Of a stretch of 59,983 nucleotides of DNA, positions 45,028-53,651 are shown one piece after another. A program made the position numbers and the translations under genes. Positions within the stretch are counted from its first letter, which is position 1. Each line of letters opens with the position of its first letter. The notes beneath the pieces are model-generated. The model was given only the letters and a program-made list of their open reading frames with translations. It did not search any database and was not told the origin of the DNA. The DNA is from Mycobacterium gordonae (GTDB lineage Bacteria; Actinomycetota; Actinomycetes; Mycobacteriales; Mycobacteriaceae): the NCBI RefSeq assembly GCF_001417955.2, contig NZ_LKTM01000224.1, positions 1 to 59,983 on the forward strand, given 5' to 3'.

Positions 45028-45223
45028 GCTAGCCACGATCCACCGCGCCGCCACCGCATACATCAGCCAGATTGCCGACCGATCCGGCCGGCCACGATTC
45101 CCTCGCGTAGGCAATGCGGCCGATGACCGAAGCGCTTGCGGGCCCGGATAGTCGATCCGACCCGAGCGTTCGATCCCGATGTGGAGAGTGGCACCAGCGT
45201 CACGGGCAGCGTTCAATAAGACC

Positions 45224-45601
45224 GTGACTCTCAAACGGCAAGTGATCCACCGAGTACAACGGCTGGTCGTCAATCCGCTGGCCCGCAAGTTGCCGGTCAC
45301 CATGCTGGAAACGACGGGCCGTAAGTCCGGGCAGCCCCGGCTCACGGCGGTGGGCGGCGCCGTGGTGGATAACCAGTTCTGGCTGGTGTCCGAGCACGGC
45401 GAACATTCGGACTACGTCCGCAACCTCAAGGCCAACCCGGCCGTGCGGGTGCGCATCGACGGCGAATGGCGCGCCGGGACCGCCCACCTGATGCCCGAGG
45501 ACGACGCTTTGCGGCGGTTGGGAAATCTGCCTCGGCTCAACAGCGCCGTCGTACGCCTGATGGGCACCGATCTGCTGACCATCCGAGTGGACCTGGACTG
45601 A
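45224..45601 (+). CDS. Deazaflavin (F420)-dependent nitroreductase family protein
   Basis: The 125-residue protein beginning at GTG 45224 (MTLKRQVIHRVQRLVVNPLA) belongs to the Ddn-like F420 family. LPVTMLETTGRKSGQPRLTAVGG near residue 25, WLVSEHGEHSDYVRNLKANPAV near 55 and VRIDGEWRAGTAHLMPEDD are characteristic. The family uses F420H2 to reduce quinones or nitroaromatics. It may be the Rv1871c counterpart by position. The TfoX-like gene begins 6 bases after its stop. Confidence 0.85.
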   Translation: MTLKRQVIHRVQRLVVNPLARKLPVTMLETTGRKSGQPRLTAVGGAVVDNQFWLVSEHGEHSDYVRNLKANPAVRVRIDGEWRAGTAHLMPEDDALRRLGNLPRLNSAVVRLMGTDLLTIRVDLD

Positions 45602-45607
45602 CGGGCC

Positions 45608-45937
45608 GTGGCCTACGACACCGTCCTCGCCGACCGGATCCGTGAGTTGCTGGCCCCCGAGCCGACCGACGAGATGCGGATGTTCGGCGGACTGGCGTTT
45701 CTGATCGGCGGAAACATGGCGGTGGCCGTCAGCAGTCAGGGTGGCCTTCTGGTCCGCGTCCCGCGGGAAGACACCGACAAGCTGCTCGGACACGAGCACG
45801 TCAGCCCGATGGTGATGGCCGGACGGGAAACCCGCGGCTGGCTCCGCGTTGCCCCCGAAGGAGTGAAAACCAAACGCCAACTTCGTATTTGGGTAACCCG
45901 CGGAGCCGATCATGCGCGCAGCCTGCCGCCCAAGTGA
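45608..45937 (+). CDS. TfoX N-terminal domain family protein
   Basis: The 109-residue protein MAYDTVLADRIRELLAPEP fits the TfoX_N family with MRMFGGLAFLIGGNMAVAVSSQGGLLVRVP in the middle and MAGRETRGWLRVAPEGVKTKR later. In some bacteria the domain is tied to competence regulation, but this short stand-alone form is common in actinobacteria and no competence genes are nearby. It starts at a GTG six bases after the nitroreductase stop. Role unknown. Confidence 0.85.
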   Translation: MAYDTVLADRIRELLAPEPTDEMRMFGGLAFLIGGNMAVAVSSQGGLLVRVPREDTDKLLGHEHVSPMVMAGRETRGWLRVAPEGVKTKRQLRIWVTRGADHARSLPPK

Positions 45938-45979
45938 CGGCCGGCGTTTGCCCATTGCCGATGCGGGTACGCCGCCGGT

Positions 45980-46615
45980 ATGGACGCTGCAGAGCAGCGG
46001 GTAGCGCGGCTGCTCGAGGTGGCCGGCACCACCTACGCGGAGCAGGCCGGTATCCGGCTCGCCGACAAACCGATGCCGCTGTTTCAGCTGCTGGTGCTGT
46101 GCATGCTGGCCAGCAAGCCGATCGACGCCGCGATCGCCACGAGCGCCGCGCAGGAACTCTTCAAGGCAGGCCTGCGTACGCCGAAGGCTGTGCTGGCGGC
46201 CGACCGGCGCACCATGATCGAGGCGTTCGGCCGCGCCCACTACGTCCGTTACGACGAAAGCTCCGCCACCCGGCTGACCGATATCGCCGAGCACGTGCGC
46301 GACGACTTCGGTGGCGACCTGCGCCGGATCGCCGCCCGATGTGGCCACGACCCGCAGCGCGCGACCCGAATGCTCAAGCAGTTCAAGGGCATTGGTGACA
46401 CCGGGGCCGACATCTTCCTGCGCGAGGTGCAAGACGTCTGGACCTGGGTGCGCCCGCACTTCGACGACCGCGCCACCGCCGCCGCCAAAACGCTGCGGCT
46501 TCCCACTGACCCGGCCAAGCTTTCGGCCTTCGCGCCGCGCACCAGCGCGCGGTTGGCGGCGGCGCTGGTGCGTGCCTCGCTGGATGACGACATGCGCCTG
46601 CAGCTAACCGGTTGA
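45980..46615 (+). CDS. HhH-GPD-type DNA glycosylase-like protein (Rv1870c-like)
   Basis: The 211-residue helical protein has a helix-hairpin-helix-like motif LKQFKGIGDTGADIFLREVQ near residue 133. A downstream Asp-containing stretch WTWVRPHFDDRAT resembles the catalytic region of the endonuclease III family. It lacks the C-terminal iron-sulfur cluster Cys set of EndoIII. A DNA-repair role is likely but the base specificity is unknown. Length equals that of Rv1870c as I recall. It precedes a DUF72 gene by seven bases. Confidence 0.75.
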   Translation: MDAAEQRVARLLEVAGTTYAEQAGIRLADKPMPLFQLLVLCMLASKPIDAAIATSAAQELFKAGLRTPKAVLAADRRTMIEAFGRAHYVRYDESSATRLTDIAEHVRDDFGGDLRRIAARCGHDPQRATRMLKQFKGIGDTGADIFLREVQDVWTWVRPHFDDRATAAAKTLRLPTDPAKLSAFAPRTSARLAAALVRASLDDDMRLQLTG

Positions 46616-46622
46616 CGGTTCG

Positions 46623-47354
46623 ATGACCGTGCGGATCGGCACTTCCGGGTGGTCCTACGACCACTGGGCGGGCGTGCTGTATCCGGCGGGCCTCCCCTCC
46701 GCGCGGCGGTTGCACCGGTACGCCGAGGTCTTCGACACGGTCGAGTTGAACGCCAGTTTCTATCGTTGGCCCAAGGATTCGACGTTCGCCGGTTGGCGCG
46801 ATCAGCTGCCGCCCGGGTTCACCATGTCGGTGAAGGCGCATCGGGGCCTCACCCACTATCGGCGGCTGGCCACCGACGGACCGTGGATCGAGCGGTTCGA
46901 GCGCTGCTGGGAGTTGCTGGGTGACCGGCACGGGGTGCTGCTGGTGCAGTTGCATCCGGACCAGCAGCGCGACGACGCCCGGCTCAACGCCTTCCTGGCG
47001 GGTGTGCCGCCGTCCATCCGGACCGCTGTGGAGCTGAGGCACCCGTCGTGGAACGATCCCGCGGTCTTCGAGCTGCTGGAGCGCCATCGTGCCGCCTACG
47101 TGGTGATGAGCGGGCCCGGACTGGCGTGCATCCCCCGCGCCACGACGGACCTGGTGTATGTCCGCATGCACGGCCCCGCCGGGGACGCCATGTACGCCGG
47201 CTCCTACCCGGGCGACGAACTGCGGTGCTGGGTCGATCGCATCGCCGAGTGGACCGGTGAGGCCCGCGATGTGTGGATGTACTTCAACAATGACCTGGGC
47301 GGTCACGCGGTACGAAACGCGTTGTCGGTGCGGGAGATTCTCGAAAACAGGTGA
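46623..47354 (+). CDS. DUF72 (YecE-like) protein
   Basis: The 243-residue TIM-barrel protein MTVRIGTSGWSYDHWAGVLYP has the family's RIGTSGWSYxxW start, TVELNASFYRWPKDSTFAGW near 40, FTMSVKAHRGLTHYRR and VYVRMHGP near 178. It ends with the WMYFNNDLGGHAVRNAL segment. The function is unknown; the YecE family is often near iron-sulfur or tRNA-modification genes. It is followed nine bases later by the FAD reductase gene. Confidence 0.9.
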   Translation: MTVRIGTSGWSYDHWAGVLYPAGLPSARRLHRYAEVFDTVELNASFYRWPKDSTFAGWRDQLPPGFTMSVKAHRGLTHYRRLATDGPWIERFERCWELLGDRHGVLLVQLHPDQQRDDARLNAFLAGVPPSIRTAVELRHPSWNDPAVFELLERHRAAYVVMSGPGLACIPRATTDLVYVRMHGPAGDAMYAGSYPGDELRCWVDRIAEWTGEARDVWMYFNNDLGGHAVRNALSVREILENR

Positions 47355-47363
47355 GGAGTGATC

Positions 47364-48554
47364 ATGACTTCGACAGTGTTCGTCATCGTCGGCGGTGGGC
47401 TCGCGGCGGCCAAAGCGGTGCAAGCCCTGCGTGACAGCGGATTCGATGGGCAGATCGTACTGTTCGCCGACGAGGAATACCTGCCGTACGAACGGCCACC
47501 GCTGTCGAAAGACTTTCTGGCAGGCGACAAGTCGCTGGCCGATTTCACAGTGCAGAACTCGGACTGGTACCGGGAACGTCGCGTGGACCTGAGGCTGAAC
47601 ACCCGGGTGGATGCGCTGGACGCCGCCGCGCACACCGTCGCTTCCGACGACGGCGTCACGCTGCGGTATGAAAAGCTACTGCTGGCAACAGGTTCGGCGC
47701 CGCGCCGACCTCCGATACCCGGTCATGACGCCGACGGAGTGCACTACCTGCGCAGCTACCCAGACGCCGTGTCGCTGAATTCCGTTCTCGTCGAGGGCTC
47801 TTCGCTCGCCGTGCTGGGCGCCGGCTGGATCGGCCTGGAAGTCGCCGCCGCCGCCCGCCGGCGCGGCGTGGACGTCACCGTCGTCGAATCCGCGGAACAG
47901 CCACTGATGACCGCACTGGGCGCCGAGGTCGGTGCGGTGTTCGCCGACCTGCACCGAGACCACGGTGTGCGGCTGCGGCTGGAAACCCAGGCCGACCAGA
48001 TCACCGTCCGGGATGGCAAGGCCACCGGCCTGGCACTGTCCGACGGATCCACCGTCGCCGCCGATGCGGTGCTGGTCGCCGTAGGTGCCGAACCCAATGT
48101 CGAGTTGGCCGAACAGGCCGGGCTCGCGATGGCCGACGGTGGGGTGCGGGTCGATGCTTCGCTGCGCACCAGCGATACCGATATCTTCGCTGTGGGCGAC
48201 ATCGCCGCCGCCGAGCATCCCTTTTACGGCGTGCGGATCCGCACGGAGCACTGGGCCAACGCGCTCAAGCAACCTGCCGTGGCGGTGGCGGGAATGCTGG
48301 GCAGCCCAAGCGAATACGACGAGCTGCCCTACTTCTTCACCGACCAGTACGACCTCGGCATGGAATACGCCGGATATGCGTCGGGCTCAGAGAAGGTGGT
48401 GTTGCGTGGCGACGTCGCCGGCCGGGAATTCGTCGCCTACTGGCTCGACGACCAGGACCGGGTGCTGGCCGGCATGAACGTCAACGTCTGGGACGTGCTC
48501 GATGACATCAAGGAGCAGATCCGGTCCCGGACCCCGCTTGATCCCGGCCGATGA
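47364..48554 (+). CDS. FAD-dependent ferredoxin reductase-like oxidoreductase (Rv1869c-like)
   Basis: The 396-residue protein has a first FAD Rossmann motif VFVIVGGGLAAAKA near residue 6 and an NAD(P) motif VLGAGWIGLEVAAAARRRG near 148. It has ALGAEVGAVFADLHRDHGV in the linker and the C-terminal TDTDIFAVGDIAA motif near 268. It resembles BphA4/rubredoxin-type reductases that feed electrons to ferredoxins or P450s. GAGGAGTG lies before the ATG at 47364, preferred over a GTG two codons earlier. Its end overlaps the convergent epimerase gene by 47 bases. Confidence 0.92.
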   Translation: MTSTVFVIVGGGLAAAKAVQALRDSGFDGQIVLFADEEYLPYERPPLSKDFLAGDKSLADFTVQNSDWYRERRVDLRLNTRVDALDAAAHTVASDDGVTLRYEKLLLATGSAPRRPPIPGHDADGVHYLRSYPDAVSLNSVLVEGSSLAVLGAGWIGLEVAAAARRRGVDVTVVESAEQPLMTALGAEVGAVFADLHRDHGVRLRLETQADQITVRDGKATGLALSDGSTVAADAVLVAVGAEPNVELAEQAGLAMADGGVRVDASLRTSDTDIFAVGDIAAAEHPFYGVRIRTEHWANALKQPAVAVAGMLGSPSEYDELPYFFTDQYDLGMEYAGYASGSEKVVLRGDVAGREFVAYWLDDQDRVLAGMNVNVWDVLDDIKEQIRSRTPLDPGR

Positions 48555-50619
48555 TGTCGGGCGGATGCTGCGCCTGTAGGCGTTCCCGCTCGGCACGCCG
48601 GCGTTTGATCCGAAGCCGGGCGTCGACCGGCATGGTGACGAGTTCGTCGCACAACAGGTAGTACGTGTCGTCGACGGAATCGATCAGGTCCGCCGCAGCC
48701 CAGCGAGATCCTAACTCGCGCAATGTCATTCGAAGTTCATGGGTGAAACGGATGGTGGTGTCGTGGGCGAGCTCGCGCGAGTTGCGGGCGCTGTCGGCCA
48801 GTCGCTGCGCCAGCGAACCCGGGGCTTGCGGCGCTTCGGGTTCGGCAGCGGCTTCGGCGGCCACCTCCAGCAGTAACCCGGGGTCGTCCCCGAACGTCGG
48901 ATTGGCCAGCTCAGCCTCCCCGCGGCCCCGGTGCCCGAGGGCGGCGACGGCCGCGTCGAGTGCGGCGGCCGCCGCCGGGGACAACGCGCGGATGCTGCCG
49001 ACGTTGCCTTCGGCGGCCAGCGCGCACAACGGCGGGTCGGCTCGCAGCACGGCCGCCAACGCCTTGGTTTCGGCCGCGATGCGGTCGCTCTCCATGATCA
49101 CGCCGACCCCTGAGATGCCGGATCTCACGCGGGTGCGCTCCAAGGCCGCGGCGGTGATCCCGGAGTCGATGACCCACAGGCCGGTCAGGACCCAGCCCTG
49201 GTGAATGCGGTCGCGCAGCAACCGGATTCGGACTTCCAGTGCCGCATCCGGCAGCACGGCCAGCGCCTCGGCATCGAGATGTTCCCGGCCGGCGGCGGCG
49301 ACGTAGGCCTGCGTGTCGGCGCGCAGGTGGCGCAGCAAGGCCAGCGACCGCGCCGTCACGACCGCCTTGGCGACCGAGCCACGTGGGCCACCGGTCAGTT
49401 CCGGGTGGCCGAACGGCAGCAGCTCCGCGGCGGGCGGCTCGGCACCCAGGGTACGCCGGGCCACCGCGTGTTCGTCCCAACCGGGCAGTTGGGCCGCGGC
49501 CACGATATTGGCGGAGACCCCGACGTAGGGGCGATGGCCGAATACCGCGATCGCCCGCTCGGCCCACTCCTGCGCCACCACGTCGCCCAGCGCCAGCACC
49601 CGCCCCATGGCCTGGCCGGCGGCGCGCAGGCCGCTGCACTGGACATCGAGCGTGATCGGCGTCAGCGGGCCCGGCAGCGCCTCGGCGAGGCTGCCCGTGC
49701 TGAAGACCGGGAAGCGCGGGTCGATACGGTCGTCGAACTCCCCCTCCAGTCCCTCGGGCGCGGCGCTGCGCAGTGATTCGTCGCCCGGGGCCGGACGCGG
49801 CAGGGGTTCGACCGGTAGCGGGAGCGGGCCCGCCCCAGTGGTCGCGCCTCTGGCTTCAAGCTTGCGCCCGACCAGCCCGCGGCCGGTGTCCACCACCGCG
49901 TCCAGTGCCAGCCAGCCGTATTTGAACTTCCAATCCTCTTGTGCGGCACTGATATCCAAGTCCGGGACCAGGTTCTCCCAGCCGCGGACGCCGTGCAGGC
50001 GCAGGCGGGGGTCAACGGATCGCAGCACCCGCCATGCGGTGATCAGGTTGGTGGTGTCCGGCGTGGCCAGGTCGACCGCCCCGCAGCGGTCGGTGCCCAG
50101 CGCCTCGACCAGGAACCGGACCAGGTCCTCGATGTGCAGCACCCGGATGGGGCGTGCGGAAACCTTGGCGCGCATCAGCGTGGCCACGGTGCGGCAGGTC
50201 ATCCAGTCGAGCTGCCGGCCGAGTAGCGGCGCGATGCGGACGACCAGGCTCGGTGCCCATCCCGTGGATACCAGTGTCTCGGCCGGACGGTAGAGCTCGG
50301 GCCGCCCGGCGGCCTGAGACACGAACAGCAGCCGGGCGCCCGCCCGTGCGGCCGCGTTCGCCACGTGCGCGACACCGGTGATGCCGGCCCCACCTGGGGC
50401 GCTGGCATCGACCGGGGCCAGATGGATCACAGCGTCGGCCTCGGCGGCCAATCGCATCAGTACCGGGTCGTCCAGGGGTGCGCACGCGAACTCGACGTGC
50501 GGGTCCAGGTAGTCATGCGGGTAGGGGGCGATGCCGCTGACCGTGTGGCCGGCCGCGACCAGCTGGCGCGCGACCAGCCGCCCGACAGTGCCTGAGGCGT
50601 CGGTCAGCAGCACGTGCAC
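48508..50619 (-). CDS. NAD-epimerase domain fused to a PEP-utilising-type helical domain (Rv1868-like)
   Basis: The 703-residue protein starts with an NAD-epimerase-like Rossmann domain (MHVLLTDASGTVGRLVARQL; LLFVSQAAGRPELYRPAETLV near 95) to about residue 270. The second half (about 310-703) is helical and has LGHRGRGEAELANPTFGDDPGLLLEV, a pattern I know from the middle domain of PEP-synthase-like and rifampicin-phosphotransferase-type proteins. No swivelling His domain follows. It is the last gene of the CoA-transferase operon, 87 bases after the thiolase-like gene. Function unknown. Its 3' end overlaps the FAD reductase gene. Confidence 0.8.
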   Translation of the reverse strand: MHVLLTDASGTVGRLVARQLVAAGHTVSGIAPYPHDYLDPHVEFACAPLDDPVLMRLAAEADAVIHLAPVDASAPGGAGITGVAHVANAAARAGARLLFVSQAAGRPELYRPAETLVSTGWAPSLVVRIAPLLGRQLDWMTCRTVATLMRAKVSARPIRVLHIEDLVRFLVEALGTDRCGAVDLATPDTTNLITAWRVLRSVDPRLRLHGVRGWENLVPDLDISAAQEDWKFKYGWLALDAVVDTGRGLVGRKLEARGATTGAGPLPLPVEPLPRPAPGDESLRSAAPEGLEGEFDDRIDPRFPVFSTGSLAEALPGPLTPITLDVQCSGLRAAGQAMGRVLALGDVVAQEWAERAIAVFGHRPYVGVSANIVAAAQLPGWDEHAVARRTLGAEPPAAELLPFGHPELTGGPRGSVAKAVVTARSLALLRHLRADTQAYVAAAGREHLDAEALAVLPDAALEVRIRLLRDRIHQGWVLTGLWVIDSGITAAALERTRVRSGISGVGVIMESDRIAAETKALAAVLRADPPLCALAAEGNVGSIRALSPAAAAALDAAVAALGHRGRGEAELANPTFGDDPGLLLEVAAEAAAEPEAPQAPGSLAQRLADSARNSRELAHDTTIRFTHELRMTLRELGSRWAAADLIDSVDDTYYLLCDELVTMPVDARLRIKRRRAERERLQAQHPPDIIGRDQAGSGTGSAP

Positions 50620-50706
50620 GTGGCGTCACCTCCCGGGTTATGCAAACGACAATAAGCACGCGGGCCTGACTTGCGCACTTTTGAGTCTGTACCGTGACCC
50701 GCCCGG

Positions 50707-52194
50707 TTACTGCAGTTTCGCGGTGCCGTCCGCGGCGACGGAGACCTTGGCACCGGCGATGTCGTCGCGCACGGTGTCCGCCGCGGCAGCGGGATCGGTG
50801 ATCACCGCCAGGACGCGCGCGTCGTCGGGCGTGCGGACAGCCAAAAACGCTTTTTCCGGCTGTCCGTCCCGGTCGAACGGCGTGGTCCACGATTCGACGG
50901 TGCCGGTGCCTTCCCAGTCCACCAGACCGACGGTGGTGGGTTCGGAGTCCACCGCGGATTGAACGTCCTCCCAACGGAATTCATCGGCGCCGGGTTCGGT
51001 GCTGTACACGCCGAAACTGTGCTTGGTCAGGTAGCCGCCGTTCGCGGTGATCAGGCCGCGCCGTCCCGGGTTGGCGGTGAGCAGTTCGGCCATCGTCGCG
51101 ATGGAGTGCGTGACGTAGTTGCTCCACGGGCCGCCGGCAAAGGTGAGGCCGCCGGTGACGGTGAGCGGACGGGCCGGATCGTCGGTGGCCAGGCCCAGTT
51201 CGGCGGCCGCGACCTGGACGGCCGACGGGAAGCACGAGTACAGGTCCACGTAGTCGACGTCGTCGATCGAAAGACCGGCCAGTTCCAGTGCCCTGCGTCC
51301 GCCGATCCGGATCGCCGGGGACCGGTGCAGTTCGCCGCGCTCGGCGATCGCCGAGGTGTCGTGGGCGTCGGTGCCGGCTTGCGGGTAGACCCAGCGGTCT
51401 TCGGGCACCTGCAGCTTCCTGGCCTGTTCGACCGACGTCAGGATCAGCGAGGCGCCCTGGTCGACCATGTTGTTGGAGTTCATCAGCTTGGTGTACGGCC
51501 AGCTGATCATCCGGTTCTGCGGGCTGGGCTGCCGGATCTCCTCGGCGGTGTGGGGGCGACGGATCCACGCGTGTGGGTTGTCCGCCGCGACGGCGCTGAA
51601 CCGTGCCCACAGCTCGCTGACCCGCTTGCCGTGCTCTTCGACGGATTCACCGGCGGCGATCCGCAGCGACTGTTCGAACAGCGGATAGACGAAGGCGGGC
51701 CGGTCCAGCTTGATCTTGATCTCGGCGTCACCGGCCATCGGCACGTCGTCGCCGGCGACCTCGGGCATCGGAACGGAATTGTCCTGCTCGGTCCATACCA
51801 GCCGGCGGCCCTGCTTCTTCAGCGCGTTGCGGGTGCGCCAGGTTTCGGCCGCCGAGATCAGCACGACGCCTGCGCGGCCCTGCTGGATGTCCAGGCAGGC
51901 CTGGTTGACCAGCGACTGCGGCGTGTTGCCTCCCACGCTGCTGTAGCTCGCGGTGAACTTGGTCAGGCCCAGGCGTTCGCCGAGCAGTTGCCCCGGGTTG
52001 CGGTAGTGCGCCGACAGCATGTGCACTGCGCGGATCGAGTCGACCGCCTCGACCACGGCGGCTTCCGCAGCGCGCCGGGTGGCGGTGACCATCAGGTCGA
52101 CCGGCTCGATTGACGGTTCGTTGGGGTCTGGGTCGTCGCGGTGGTTGACCTGGCCGTAGCCGATCAGCACCGGAGTCCTGGGGTCCACGGGCAT
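50707..52194 (-). CDS. Thiolase-like (acetyl-CoA acetyltransferase family) protein (Rv1867-like)
   Basis: The 495-residue protein MPVDPRTPVLIGYGQVNHRD resembles the SCP2-thiolase-like family. It has VVLISAAETWRTRNALKK near 117, a VDLYSCFPSAVQVAAAELGL segment near 310 and GGLTFAGGPWSNYVTHSIA near 348. NGGYLTKHSFGVYST lies near the C terminus. The nucleophilic Cys of biosynthetic thiolases is not at the expected site; the motif there reads SSVGGNTPQSL. So it may act as a lyase or non-decarboxylating partner rather than a thiolase. It is in the operon with a CoA transferase and ALDH and matches Rv1867 in length as I recall. Confidence 0.85.
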   Translation of the reverse strand: MPVDPRTPVLIGYGQVNHRDDPDPNEPSIEPVDLMVTATRRAAEAAVVEAVDSIRAVHMLSAHYRNPGQLLGERLGLTKFTASYSSVGGNTPQSLVNQACLDIQQGRAGVVLISAAETWRTRNALKKQGRRLVWTEQDNSVPMPEVAGDDVPMAGDAEIKIKLDRPAFVYPLFEQSLRIAAGESVEEHGKRVSELWARFSAVAADNPHAWIRRPHTAEEIRQPSPQNRMISWPYTKLMNSNNMVDQGASLILTSVEQARKLQVPEDRWVYPQAGTDAHDTSAIAERGELHRSPAIRIGGRRALELAGLSIDDVDYVDLYSCFPSAVQVAAAELGLATDDPARPLTVTGGLTFAGGPWSNYVTHSIATMAELLTANPGRRGLITANGGYLTKHSFGVYSTEPGADEFRWEDVQSAVDSEPTTVGLVDWEGTGTVESWTTPFDRDGQPEKAFLAVRTPDDARVLAVITDPAAAADTVRDDIAGAKVSVAADGTAKLQ

Positions 52195-52217
52195 AGCTCG
52201 AACCTATCGCGGCGGGG

Positions 52218-53651
52218 TCAGGCCGTACCCGTCCGGTAGATCGACTTGAGCGTCCGATAGGCCTCCAGGCCCTCGGGGCCCAGCTCGCGGCCCATCCCGC
52301 TGGCCTTGACGCCACCGAACGGAGCCCGCACGTCCAGCGCGTAGTCGTTGACGCCGATAGTGCCGGTGTGCACGGCCCGCGCGACCATGGTCGCCCGGTC
52401 GACGTCGGTGGACCACACGGTGCCGGCCAGACCGAACTCGGTGTCGTTGGCCAGCGCCACCGCCTCGTCGTCGTTGTCGTAGGCGCTGATGGTCAGGACC
52501 GGGCCGAAGATCTCTTCGCGCGCCAGCTGGTCGGAATTGTCGACGTCAGCGAACACCGTCGGTGCCACGAACCAGCCGCGCGGTTGCTCCCTGGGAATCG
52601 ACCCGCCGGCGACCAGTCGCGCGCCACTGTTCTTGCCGACCTCGATGTAGCTCAGCACACGCTCGCGTTGCCGCGAGCTGACCATGGGACCGATCTCGGT
52701 GCCCGGATCCAGTGGGTCGCCCACCGCCATGCTCTCGGCAAGCGCCGCGACGGCGTCGACGATCTCGTCGTAGCGGGATCTCGGCGCCAGGATCCGCGAG
52801 CTGAGGTGGCAGGTCTGCCCGTTGTTCACGAAGGACGCGTTGCGCAGTCCGCGCATGGTGGCGTCCAGGTCGGCGTCGTCGAGGATGATCGCCGCGGACT
52901 TGCCGCCCAACTCGAGGGTGACCGGCCGCATCAGGCGGCCGCAGGTCTCGGCGACCAGGCGCCCGGTGGCCGTCGAACCGGTGAACGCGACCTTGTCGAT
53001 GCCGGGGTGCGACACCAGGCCGGCGCCGACGGCCGGCCCACCCGACACCACGTTGAGCACCCCGGGCGGCAACCCTGCCTCGACCGCCGCCTCGGCGAAA
53101 ACCAGTGCGTCCAAGGCGGTTTCGGGTGAAGCTTTGAGTACGACGGTGCATCCCGCGGCCAGTGCCGGAGCCACCTTCATCGTGGCCAGCGCCTGCGGGT
53201 AGTTCCACGGCACGATCGCGCCGACCACCCCGACCGCCTCGCGGCGGACGATCGTGTGTCCGGTCACGCTCGGCCGGATCTCTTCGACCGGGACTTCGGT
53301 GACCAGTTGCGCGTAATACCGCAGCAGTAGGGGCGGGAAGGCGCCGTTGGCACCGCGCGACAGCCGGATCGGCATGCCGTTTTCGCGGGTGACCAGCTCG
53401 CTGGTCGGCTTGGCTCGGGCCTTGAGCGCGTCGGCCATCGCGTTGAGCAGCCCCGCACGGTGCTCGGGTGAACTGTTACGCCAGCCCGGCAGGGCCCGGC
53501 GCGCGGCGGCGACCGCCGCGTCGAGGTCGGATTCGCTGACGACGGCGCCGGCGCCTAGTGGCTCGCCGGTCGCCGCTTCCACCACCGGTTCGGCGTGGTC
53601 GGCGGTGCGGAACTGGCCGTCAACGAAAAACTGTGCGGTTGAAGATGTCAC
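52218..53651 (-). CDS. Aldehyde dehydrogenase
   Basis: The 477-residue ALDH, read from GTG 53651 (MTSSTAQFFVDGQFRTADH), has the NAD-binding VAFTGSTATGRLV segment near 225, the catalytic Glu in LELGGKSAAIILDD near 250 and the nucleophile Cys in NNGQTCHLSSRI near 284. A C-terminal PFGGVKASGMGRELGPEGL segment follows. It oxidises an aldehyde to an acid with NAD(P). Its start overlaps the stop of the CoA transferase gene (GTGA), so translation is coupled. From memory M. tuberculosis Rv1866-Rv1868 lacks this gene. Confidence 0.93.
   Translation of the reverse strand: MTSSTAQFFVDGQFRTADHAEPVVEAATGEPLGAGAVVSESDLDAAVAAARRALPGWRNSSPEHRAGLLNAMADALKARAKPTSELVTRENGMPIRLSRGANGAFPPLLLRYYAQLVTEVPVEEIRPSVTGHTIVRREAVGVVGAIVPWNYPQALATMKVAPALAAGCTVVLKASPETALDALVFAEAAVEAGLPPGVLNVVSGGPAVGAGLVSHPGIDKVAFTGSTATGRLVAETCGRLMRPVTLELGGKSAAIILDDADLDATMRGLRNASFVNNGQTCHLSSRILAPRSRYDEIVDAVAALAESMAVGDPLDPGTEIGPMVSSRQRERVLSYIEVGKNSGARLVAGGSIPREQPRGWFVAPTVFADVDNSDQLAREEIFGPVLTISAYDNDDEAVALANDTEFGLAGTVWSTDVDRATMVARAVHTGTIGVNDYALDVRAPFGGVKASGMGRELGPEGLEAYRTLKSIYRTGTA

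Noticed and set aside
45028..45223. Extended start of the cyclase-LuxR protein
   Set aside because: The frame stays open upstream of 45027, but the added residues are not domain-like and the cyclase domain normally begins close to the chosen start.
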